The notes under the pieces are model-generated. The model was not told the DNA's origin and ran no database searches. It saw nothing but the letters and a program-made list of their open reading frames with translations. Below, one piece after another: positions 33,453-40,887 of a stretch of 64,000 nucleotides of DNA (the stretch's first letter is position 1; each line of letters starts with the position of its first letter). Source of the DNA: Flammeovirga yaeyamensis (GTDB taxonomy: Bacteria > Bacteroidota > Bacteroidia > Cytophagales > Flammeovirgaceae); assembly GCF_018736045.1 (NCBI RefSeq), contig NZ_CP076132.1, positions 2,217,501-2,281,500 on the forward strand, in the 5' to 3' direction. A program made the position numbers and the translations under genes.

Positions 33453-34925
33453 TTAATATTCTTCGTCATCATCGACTTCCCCGAAACATAGATATTTTAT
33501 TTCAAGGTATTCATCAATACCATACTTTGATCCTTCTCGCCCGAAACCACTTTCTTTAATACCACCAAAAGGGGCGACAGTGGTAGAAATCATTCCTGTA
33601 TTGATACCAACCATTCCATATTCCAATGCTTCACTGACTTTCCAAATCACGGCGTAATCTCTGCCATAAAAATAGGCTGCTAAACCAAATGGAGTATCGT
33701 TTGCCAATTGTATTACTTCTTTAGTAGAAGAGAATTTGAAAATCGGCACAACAGGTCCAAAAATCTCTTCATGGTAGACCGACATGCTACTGTCAACATC
33801 AGTAAGTAGGGTAGGAAGATAAATATGATCGTTGGATGATGCAGTTTTTCCTCCATCAAGCAATTGAGCACCTTTCTTTACCGCATCATTCACAATGTAA
33901 TTCACAAAATTAACCGCTCCTTGATCTATCATAGGACCAATAAGTACGTCCTCATCAAATCCATTGCCGACCTTCAACTTCTTGATTTCATCACTTAGCT
34001 TTTTTGTAAATTCAGCGTATACCTCTTCGTGAACAAAGAAACGATTGGAGCAAACGCATGTCTGACCAGCATTTCTAAATTTAGAAGCTATTGCACCGGC
34101 AACTGCTTTATCAATATCTGCATCTTTAAAAACAATAAAAGGAGCATTTCCTCCTAATTCCATCGATACCTTTTTAACTGTAGAAGCACAATCTTTAATC
34201 AATTGTTTCCCCACTTCAGTTGAGCCAGTAAACGATAGTTTTCGAACAATTGGACTAGAGGTTAATGCCTCACCAATTTCTTTTGTTCTATTGGAAGTAA
34301 TAATATTCAACACACCTTTTGGAATTCCTGCTCTTTCTCCCAATTCGGCTAAAGCAAGAGCAGATAGAGGCGTATTTTTAGCAGGTTTGACGATGACTGT
34401 ACAACCTGCAGCCAAAGCAGGAGCTACTTTACGAGTAATCATGGCGTTCGGGAAATTCCACGGAGTAATGGCAGCAACAACACCTACCGGCTGTTTGATG
34501 GTCACGATACGCTTATCACCTTGGTGACCTGGAATCGTGTCCCCATAAATACGTTTTGCTTCTTCGGCAAACCATTCTACAAAAGAGGCACCGTAGGCAA
34601 TTTCTCCAATCGCCTCAGGTAGAGGTTTTCCTTGCTCTAAAGTCAAGATTTTCCCTAAATCCTCTTTGTATTCCATCATCAAATCAAACCACTTTCGAAG
34701 GATGCTAGATCTTTCTCCTGCAGTTTTCTTCTTCCAAGAGTGAAAGGCCACTTCAGCCGCTTTAATAGCTTCTTCTGTTTCTTCCTTTCCTAAATCAGGA
34801 ACATCCGCAATAATTTCTTGATTGTATGGATTGTGTACATGAAAGTCCTTTCCTTCTTTAGAATTGACCCATTCTCCATTAATATAACAGGAGGTTTTAA
34901 ATAGTGATTTATCTGTTAATTCCAT
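33453..34925 (-). CDS. gabD: NAD(P)-dependent succinate-semialdehyde dehydrogenase-like (GabD family)
   Basis: A 490-residue aldehyde dehydrogenase. The catalytic glutamate lies in MELGGNAPFIVF and the nucleophilic cysteine in FRNAGQTCVCSNR, the GabD-type variant of the active site. PWNFPNAMITRKVAPALAAG is the cofactor-binding stretch. GabD oxidises succinate semialdehyde; close relatives oxidise glutarate or malonate semialdehydes. It is the last gene of a minus-strand series that also holds a GABA-type aminotransferase 38 bases upstream, so the pair would convert an omega-amino acid to a dicarboxylate. The C-terminus ends in acidic residues (EVDDDEEY). Confidence 0.9.
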   Translation of the reverse strand: MELTDKSLFKTSCYINGEWVNSKEGKDFHVHNPYNQEIIADVPDLGKEETEEAIKAAEVAFHSWKKKTAGERSSILRKWFDLMMEYKEDLGKILTLEQGKPLPEAIGEIAYGASFVEWFAEEAKRIYGDTIPGHQGDKRIVTIKQPVGVVAAITPWNFPNAMITRKVAPALAAGCTVIVKPAKNTPLSALALAELGERAGIPKGVLNIITSNRTKEIGEALTSSPIVRKLSFTGSTEVGKQLIKDCASTVKKVSMELGGNAPFIVFKDADIDKAVAGAIASKFRNAGQTCVCSNRFFVHEEVYAEFTKKLSDEIKKLKVGNGFDEDVLIGPMIDQGAVNFVNYIVNDAVKKGAQLLDGGKTASSNDHIYLPTLLTDVDSSMSVYHEEIFGPVVPIFKFSSTKEVIQLANDTPFGLAAYFYGRDYAVIWKVSEALEYGMVGINTGMISTTVAPFGGIKESGFGREGSKYGIDEYLEIKYLCFGEVDDDEEY

Positions 34926-34963
34926 GGTTATGTTACTTTGAGAGTGAAGTTAATGGAAAAAAT

Positions 34964-36238
34964 TCAAATTGCTTCTGCTAAAGCGTTTTCAAAAATACGT
35001 AATGCTTGTTCGATTTGTGCTTCATTGACCACCAAAGGAGGAATCCAACGGATCACATTGGCATAACTTCCACAAGCCAACATCAATAACTTATTGTTGA
35101 CACATTCGGTCAATACTTTTTTTGCCAATTCTGGTGATGGTGTACCATCTTCATTGATGAATTCTGTAGCCACCATTAACCCTCGACCTCTAACATCACC
35201 TATCATAGGATATTGTTGCTGTAGCTTCTTCAACCCCTCGATTAACTGATGACTTCTTTGGCGAACGTTTTCAAGAATATTTTCTTCTTTTATGGTATCG
35301 ATGGTAGCCAATGCTGCAGCCATAGAGATGACAGATCCACCTCCGTAAGTACCGCCATGCGTTCCAGGAACCCATTTTTTCATGATCTTTTCCGTTGAAG
35401 CAATCCCAGAAATAGGCATTCCACTACCGAGTCCTTTGGCCATCACTAATATATCTGGAACAACATCACTTTGCTCAAAGCAGAAGAAAGTACCTGTACG
35501 GCCAAAACCACTTTGTACTTCATCGATAATTAATAAAATACCATGTTCATCACATACTTTTCTGAGATGTTGAAGGTAGCGTTTTGGAGCAGGAACATAA
35601 CCACCTTCACCTAAAACAGGTTCGATGATAATGGCGGCAGTTTCATCTGGAGCTGACTGCCCTCTAAACACCAAATCCAATTGTTTAATTGCAAAATCAA
35701 TGGCTTGATCTTCCGTCCATCCATATTGAAAATGATTTGGGAAGGGTGTAACAAAAATGCCCGATGGAAGAGGTTGATATTTATAACGGTACACGGTTTT
35801 TGAGGTCGTCATCGCCATGGTTAAATGCGTTCGCCCATGAAAACTGCCCTGCATCACAATTACATTTTGACGCCCAGTATATTGCTTGGCTAATTTCACA
35901 CAAGCTTCCGTTGCTTCCGACCCACTATTGGAGAAGAAAAAACGGTTGAGAGGATTGGGGAGTAACTCATTCAGTTTTTCAGCCAATTCCACTGTCTTTG
36001 ATGGAATCACGCAGTTCATCTGCCCAAAAATCAATTCTTGCGACTGATCTTGAATAGCTTGTACCACTTTTGGGTGACAATGACCAGTATTCGTCACACC
36101 AATTCCAGAAGTGAAATCCATGTATTCCTCTCCAGCCTCATCATATATATAAATGCCTTTGCCTCTTACAGCATTAATTTGAGTAAGGTGCGTCCAAACC
36201 GGCGATAATAATTCTTTTGTATCCATTAATGTGTTCAT
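34964..36238 (-). CDS. class III aminotransferase, 4-aminobutyrate aminotransferase-like
   Basis: A 424-residue PLP enzyme started at ATG 36238 (MNTLMDTKELL). The frame is open 47 codons further, but those residues lie over the upstream gene and do not fit the family. Key motifs: NSGSEATEACVKLAKQYTG, LLIIDEVQSGFGRTG (PLP aspartate) and VMAKGLGSGMP (Schiff-base lysine). It resembles GabT and related omega-amino acid transaminases. Lying between two aldehyde dehydrogenases, it should feed a semialdehyde to one of them. The gap to the upstream aldehyde dehydrogenase is 13 bases. Confidence 0.88.
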   Translation of the reverse strand: MNTLMDTKELLSPVWTHLTQINAVRGKGIYIYDEAGEEYMDFTSGIGVTNTGHCHPKVVQAIQDQSQELIFGQMNCVIPSKTVELAEKLNELLPNPLNRFFFSNSGSEATEACVKLAKQYTGRQNVIVMQGSFHGRTHLTMAMTTSKTVYRYKYQPLPSGIFVTPFPNHFQYGWTEDQAIDFAIKQLDLVFRGQSAPDETAAIIIEPVLGEGGYVPAPKRYLQHLRKVCDEHGILLIIDEVQSGFGRTGTFFCFEQSDVVPDILVMAKGLGSGMPISGIASTEKIMKKWVPGTHGGTYGGGSVISMAAALATIDTIKEENILENVRQRSHQLIEGLKKLQQQYPMIGDVRGRGLMVATEFINEDGTPSPELAKKVLTECVNNKLLMLACGSYANVIRWIPPLVVNEAQIEQALRIFENALAEAI

Positions 36239-36251
36239 ATTGATATTGAGT

Positions 36252-37700
36252 TTAAAGTGATAACCAAACTGCTTTTTCCTGAGTGTATAAGTCGATGGCA
36301 CTTTTACCCATTTCTCGACCGTTACCCGACTGTTTATAGCCACCAAAAGGCACAGAAGGATCGAACATATCGTACCCATTAATCCATACAGTTCCAGATT
36401 GAATTTGATGGGCTACACGATGTGCTTTCGAAACATCTTTGGTCCATAAAGCAGCAGCTAATCCGAAAATGGAATGGTTGGCTCTTTGGATGATTTCTCC
36501 TTCATCTTTAAAAGAGGAGACGACCACCACAGGTCCAAAAATCTCTTCTTGTACTATTTTTAAATCGTCATTTTGATGAGAGAAAATAGTTGGAGAAACG
36601 AAATAACCCTCTTTTAAATCGCCTTCTAAACGATGACCACCAAACTCGAGTTGTGCTTCTTTTTTACCCAATGCTATATAACTAAGCACTCTGTTCATCT
36701 GGGTTTCTGATATTAGCGGTCCAAGATCTGGTGAGTCGATACCTTTTCCGATACTTAACTGAGAAGTTTTATCAATTAGTCCTTTGAGTACTTGATCATA
36801 GACTTTTTCGTGGATATATAATCTCGATCCAAGCGTACATTCTTGTCCACTATTATAGAAACTTGACCAAACCACACTTTCTATCACTTGATCAATATCA
36901 GCATCATCAAAAACGATATTAGGTGATTTACCACCCAGTTCTAGACTCACTTTCTTGAGATTACTTTCAGCAGCAGCGACCATGATTTTTTTGCCGACAT
37001 CCGTAGAACCTGTAAAGCTAATTTTGGCTACTTTTTGATGTCGAGTAATGGCTTCTCCAGTAATCGCACCAGTACCTGTTACCACATTGAAATACCCTTT
37101 TGGGAAACCGGCTTCCATAATCAACTTCCCTAAATGAAGTGCAGTAAGTGGGGTTTGTTCAGCAGGTTTAAGAATACATGTATTTCCACAAGCAAGGGCA
37201 GGAGCGACTTTCCAAACGGACATCATTAATGGGAAATTCCAAGGAACAATGAGTCCAACCACTCCAAGAGGTTCTTGTCGAGTATAGACCAATTTGTTGG
37301 GTGAACTTACCGGAATTTGATCGCCATGAATCTTTGTGGTCCAACCCGCATAATATCTAAAATGATGGATACAAGAATCGACATCGTAAGCGGCTTTATC
37401 AAATGGCTTGCCGTTGTCTAATGACTCAAGATGCATTAAATATTCTTTATCTCTTTCCAGTAAATCAGCTACTTTGTGAAGTAACTGACCTCTTTCTGCA
37501 GGAGTTAGTGTATCATTTTCAAAAGCTAGTTGAGCACTATCAACTGCTATATCAATATCCTCTTTAGCTGCCAAAGGAACAGTAGTAATTTCCTGAGCAT
37601 TGGCTGGGTTGATGACTGATAAACTTTCTTTATTATTGGCATCTACCCACTCGCCTCCAATAAGCATTTGCAAACGAGAAGGAATAATTATCTTTTCCAT
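36252..37700 (-). CDS. aldehyde dehydrogenase (betaine/aminoaldehyde dehydrogenase-like)
   Basis: A 482-residue aldehyde dehydrogenase started at ATG 37700 (MEKIIIPSRLQMLIGGEWVD); an earlier in-frame ATG at 37730 would overlap alanine dehydrogenase. LELGGKSPNIVFDDAD contains the catalytic glutamate, and FYNSGQECTLGSRLYIHE contains the nucleophilic cysteine. PFGGYKQSGNGREMG is the C-terminal signature. Its QEC-type active site and length fit betaine, aminobutyraldehyde or phenylacetaldehyde dehydrogenases. It is distinct from the GabD-like copy in the same operon, so the pathway has two oxidation steps or two branches. It begins one base after the ald stop. Confidence 0.88.
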   Translation of the reverse strand: MEKIIIPSRLQMLIGGEWVDANNKESLSVINPANAQEITTVPLAAKEDIDIAVDSAQLAFENDTLTPAERGQLLHKVADLLERDKEYLMHLESLDNGKPFDKAAYDVDSCIHHFRYYAGWTTKIHGDQIPVSSPNKLVYTRQEPLGVVGLIVPWNFPLMMSVWKVAPALACGNTCILKPAEQTPLTALHLGKLIMEAGFPKGYFNVVTGTGAITGEAITRHQKVAKISFTGSTDVGKKIMVAAAESNLKKVSLELGGKSPNIVFDDADIDQVIESVVWSSFYNSGQECTLGSRLYIHEKVYDQVLKGLIDKTSQLSIGKGIDSPDLGPLISETQMNRVLSYIALGKKEAQLEFGGHRLEGDLKEGYFVSPTIFSHQNDDLKIVQEEIFGPVVVVSSFKDEGEIIQRANHSIFGLAAALWTKDVSKAHRVAHQIQSGTVWINGYDMFDPSVPFGGYKQSGNGREMGKSAIDLYTQEKAVWLSL

Positions 37701-37701
37701 A

Positions 37702-38829
37702 TTATACTTCTTCAGTTTCAAAAAATTCATTTAAAGGAACGAAAGGAAGATCAAAAGCTTCCGCCACAGGTTGGTTAACAACGTGACCTTGAATGATATT
37801 CAAACCTAACTTTAAAGCCTCATTTTCATCACACGCTTTTTGCCATCCATTATTGGCTAACTGAAGCACATAAGGTAATGTGGCATTGGTTAACGCAATA
37901 GTCGATGTATAAGGAACAGCCCCCGGCATATTGGCTACCGTATAATGTAGAATATCATCGATTAAATAAGTGGGTTGAGCATGTGTCGTAGGTTGAGTAG
38001 TTTCAAAACATCCGCCCTGATCTACGGCTACATCCACTAAAACAGTTCCTTTTTGCATGGAAGATAACATGTCTTTTGTGATTAATTTTGGTGCTTTTGC
38101 TCCGGGAATAAGTACGCCACCGATAATCAAATGATGGTTTTGTATGTGCTCTCTGATATTTAGTTCGTTGGCCATAACGGTATTGACATTGGCCGGCATC
38201 ACATCGTCTAAATACCTTAAACGTTCCAAATTGATATCCATTATAGTGACGTTTGCACCCATTCCTGCAGCCATTTTTGCGGCTTCAGTACCCACAACTC
38301 CACCACCAAGAACAAGCACATTAGCCGGAGGTACACCGGGAACACCACCCAACAGAATACCCATGCCTTCCATCGGTTTTTCCAAATATTTAGCCCCTTC
38401 CTGTATCGACATTCTACCTGCTACTTCTGACATTGGAATTAAAAGTGGAAGCTTTTTGTCATTCGTTTGAACAGTTTCATAAGCCAAACAAACAGCTTCG
38501 GATTGAATCATCGCATGTGTCAATATTTCTGATGAAGCAAAATGAAAGTAGGTGAACACCAATTGATCTTTCTTAATCAGTTGATATTCGGCCTCAATAG
38601 GTTCTTTCACCTTCACAATCATCTCTGCTTTTTGATAAACCTCTTCAATGGTTGGTAACAACTCTGCACCAACTTTTTGATAATCATGATCAGCATATCC
38701 ACTACCTAAACCGGCAGTCGATTGCACATATACCTGATGTCCATTTTTTGTTAACTCAAAAACACCTGAGGGAGTCATACCCACTCTGTTTTCGTTGTTT
38801 TTGATCTCTTTTGGGATACCAATAATCAT
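37702..38829 (-). CDS. ald: alanine dehydrogenase
   Basis: A 375-residue protein matching alanine dehydrogenase along its length. The start MIIGIPKEIKNNENRVGMTP, then the substrate-site histidine in VFTYFHFASSE and the NAD-binding VLGGGVVGTEAAKMAAGMGA, are all intact. The C-terminal VANMPGAVPYTSTIALTNATLPY is diagnostic. It interconverts alanine with pyruvate and ammonia. In this operon it would recycle the alanine produced by pyruvate-dependent transaminases, driving amine removal. It is 8 bases from the amidohydrolase gene upstream. Confidence 0.95.
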   Translation of the reverse strand: MIIGIPKEIKNNENRVGMTPSGVFELTKNGHQVYVQSTAGLGSGYADHDYQKVGAELLPTIEEVYQKAEMIVKVKEPIEAEYQLIKKDQLVFTYFHFASSEILTHAMIQSEAVCLAYETVQTNDKKLPLLIPMSEVAGRMSIQEGAKYLEKPMEGMGILLGGVPGVPPANVLVLGGGVVGTEAAKMAAGMGANVTIMDINLERLRYLDDVMPANVNTVMANELNIREHIQNHHLIIGGVLIPGAKAPKLITKDMLSSMQKGTVLVDVAVDQGGCFETTQPTTHAQPTYLIDDILHYTVANMPGAVPYTSTIALTNATLPYVLQLANNGWQKACDENEALKLGLNIIQGHVVNQPVAEAFDLPFVPLNEFFETEEV

Positions 38830-38837
38830 AGCTTTAT

Positions 38838-40064
38838 TTATTTGTGTTGTAATTGTAAACTAGCATGTAATAATACATTTGTACCTGCGATCACATCTTC
38901 CTTTTTGGCTGATTCTAATTCGTTATGACTCAACCCGTCTTTACAAGGAATGAAGATCATCGAAGTAGGGATAACCTTTGAGGTATACACCGAATCGTGT
39001 CCCGCACCAGAAATGATTCTTCGATGCGGATAGCCTAATGTTTCAGAGGCTTGTTGAACTGCATGCACACAGTTGTCATCGAAGACTACCGATTCGGAAT
39101 GCCATATTTCCTCTAATTCAATGGATGATTTTGATTCTTTATCAATCGTTTGAATAACACTTAGAACAAATTCATGCATTTTGGTAAGCTGATCCTCATT
39201 AGGGTGGCGAATATCTAAAGAGATGCTCGCCTTTTCTGGAACTGTATTCTTCACTGCAGGAGAGGCATCAATATACCCAATAGTAATTCGGGCATCCTCT
39301 CCAAAAACCTCAGAAATTTTATACAATTCTGTTAAAAGGAGAGGGACACTTTGCATGGGATCGATACGGTAGTCCATAGGCGTAGGGCCCGCATGACATT
39401 CTTTGCCGCTAATATGAATATCATACCATCTGATACCTTGAACGCCCGTAACAATACCAATTTGCTTCTCTTCTCTTTCGAGTATTGGACCTTGTTCAAT
39501 GTGAAGTTCCAAAGCATATTGAAACTCATTTGGCTTAACTGAATCAGTACCTTTATAGCCGATTGAGTTCAAAGCATCATGCAAAGTGATACCCTCTTTA
39601 TCTTTCTGTTGGTAGGCATAGTCCAAACTGAATGTCTCCGAAAAAACACCTGAACCAATCATGGCAGGGGTAAATCGGGCACCTTCTTCATTGGTCCAAG
39701 AGGCCACCACTATATTTCTATCCGGAACATAATTTTGATCGTGTAAAGTATGTATTACCTCCAATCCAGCCAATACACCCATAACACCATCGTATTTCCC
39801 TCCAGTCGGTTGACTGTCTAAATGACTACCTAGCAATAGGGTAGGTAAATAAGGATCTTTTCCAGGGTAAGTCGCAAATAGGTTTCCCATAGCATCCACT
39901 CGAATACTACAGCCTAAACCTTTACACCAATCCTCGAAGAGTAATCTTCCTTTTTTGTCTTCCTCTGATAACGTGAGACGACATACCCCACCATTAGGAG
40001 TGCCACCGATTTGGGCGATTTCCATTAATCTATCCCATAATCGGTCACCATTAATTTTCATCAT
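38838..40064 (-). CDS. M20 family amidohydrolase (carbamoylase / beta-ureidopropionase type)
   Basis: A 408-residue zinc hydrolase of the hydantoinase/carbamoylase branch of peptidase family M20. Metal ligands are visible as GSHLDSQPTGGKYDG (His and Asp), NEEGARF (Glu), ELHIEQGP (His) and GLSHNE (His). Related enzymes cut N-carbamoyl-amino acids, beta-ureidopropionate or allantoate, releasing ammonia and carbon dioxide. Next to omega-transaminases, N-carbamoyl-beta-alanine is one candidate, but no dihydropyrimidinase is present. It is the first gene of the minus-strand operon, starting at tandem ATG codons. Confidence 0.85.
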   Translation of the reverse strand: MMKINGDRLWDRLMEIAQIGGTPNGGVCRLTLSEEDKKGRLLFEDWCKGLGCSIRVDAMGNLFATYPGKDPYLPTLLLGSHLDSQPTGGKYDGVMGVLAGLEVIHTLHDQNYVPDRNIVVASWTNEEGARFTPAMIGSGVFSETFSLDYAYQQKDKEGITLHDALNSIGYKGTDSVKPNEFQYALELHIEQGPILEREEKQIGIVTGVQGIRWYDIHISGKECHAGPTPMDYRIDPMQSVPLLLTELYKISEVFGEDARITIGYIDASPAVKNTVPEKASISLDIRHPNEDQLTKMHEFVLSVIQTIDKESKSSIELEEIWHSESVVFDDNCVHAVQQASETLGYPHRRIISGAGHDSVYTSKVIPTSMIFIPCKDGLSHNELESAKKEDVIAGTNVLLHASLQLQHK

Positions 40065-40263
40065 ATCAATTCGTTGATTTACAATCGAAAAATTTAATTA
40101 ATGCGTAAAGCTGATAATTAGCTTATTAAAGTTTGGGTATGACAATGAGGCCTTGATTAGCTACTTTTCTTTCAAAAAGAGCATAAAAAAGAGGCACTGT
40201 CAACCAACAGTGTGTTTGATATCATCACGTAATCTTAGCGGCGGGAATTACAGTAATGAGAAA
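40065..40263 (-). promoter_or_regulatory. leader between the Lrp regulator gene and the minus-strand operon
   Basis: A 199-base gap upstream of the M20 gene. At 40106-40125 TAAAGCTGATAATTAGCTTA forms an imperfect inverted repeat (AGCT arms) 42 bases before the start codon, a plausible operator for the adjacent Lrp/AsnC protein. No consensus promoter was recognised. Confidence 0.3.
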
Positions 40264-40749
40264 TTATTTTTCAACAGTATCAGCATGTTCAATTGCGTGT
40301 GCGGCCCACTTTCGAACATCCATATACATAGTAGTATTAGAATCGGTAATTCCTTCGATTGCATGAACCTTAGAAATTACGGTATCTAATAAATGCTTAT
40401 TGTTTTTACAGGTCATATTGATCTCGATGTTGTAATTCCCGGAAGTGATAGCGACAAAACTTACCTCTGGAATTTTCACCAACTGATCGCAGACAGTATT
40501 TATCTTTTCTGCAGGGTGTACCTTAAGGTTTAAACGCGCATACGCTTCTAAACCTACTTTTAACGGATCGGCCCACCCGACGATATGTAGAATTTTACTT
40601 TCTACTAACTTTTGATACCTATTACGTATCATTCCTACTGAAACATTCATCTCGTTTGAAATATCTGTAAAAGATTTTCTCCCATCTTCTTTTAAATGAG
40701 ATAAAACCTGAATGTCCATAGTATCTAGTTGAGCGTGCGTTATATCCAT
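40264..40749 (-). CDS. Lrp/AsnC family transcriptional regulator
   Basis: A 161-residue regulator. The N-terminal winged helix-turn-helix (LDTMDIQVLSHLKEDGRKSF, TDISNEMNVSVGMIRNRYQKL) occupies residues 8-55. A RAM ligand-binding domain follows (VSFVAITSGNYNIEINMTCKN, residues 95-115). Such proteins sense amino acids or their degradation products. It lies between the minus-strand catabolic operon (200 bases downstream) and the divergent TonB receptor operon, so it probably controls both. An A+T-rich direct repeat in the upstream gap is a candidate binding site. Confidence 0.92.
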   Translation of the reverse strand: MDITHAQLDTMDIQVLSHLKEDGRKSFTDISNEMNVSVGMIRNRYQKLVESKILHIVGWADPLKVGLEAYARLNLKVHPAEKINTVCDQLVKIPEVSFVAITSGNYNIEINMTCKNNKHLLDTVISKVHAIEGITDSNTTMYMDVRKWAAHAIEHADTVEK

Positions 40750-40781
40750 GTGAGTGTATAATTTTTATAAATGTCTGTATT

Positions 40782-40825
40782 AAATAAAATATTTGCAAAT
40801 AATTTGATAAAAAATAAAATATTTG
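40782..40825. promoter_or_regulatory. direct repeat in the Lrp/TonB divergent control region
   Basis: AAATAAAATATTTG occurs exactly at 40782-40795 and again at 40812-40825. The 30-base offset is close to three helical turns, so both copies face the same side of the DNA. The second copy falls between the -33 and -7 boxes of the predicted receptor promoter. This fits a repressor or ligand-switch site for the adjacent Lrp-type regulator. Confidence 0.5.
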
Positions 40826-40833
40826 TATTCTTG
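40803..40833 (+). promoter_or_regulatory. promoter of the TonB receptor operon
   Basis: TTTG (40803-40806), a 19-base spacer and TATTCTTG (40826-40833) match the Bacteroidota promoter consensus, with one mismatch in the -7 box. The receptor start codon lies 54 bases downstream. Confidence 0.5.
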
Positions 40834-40887
40834 TAACGGCTTAACTGAAATAAACATTAATAGAAATACAACCAAACACACAATACT

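Noticed and set aside
36239-36379. Extra 47 residues at the start of the GABA-type aminotransferase
   Set aside because: They lie over the coding region of the upstream aldehyde dehydrogenase and look like out-of-frame translation.
33453-40064. Complete reductive pyrimidine degradation pathway
   Set aside because: The carbamoylase and transaminases fit, but dihydropyrimidine dehydrogenase and dihydropyrimidinase are missing.
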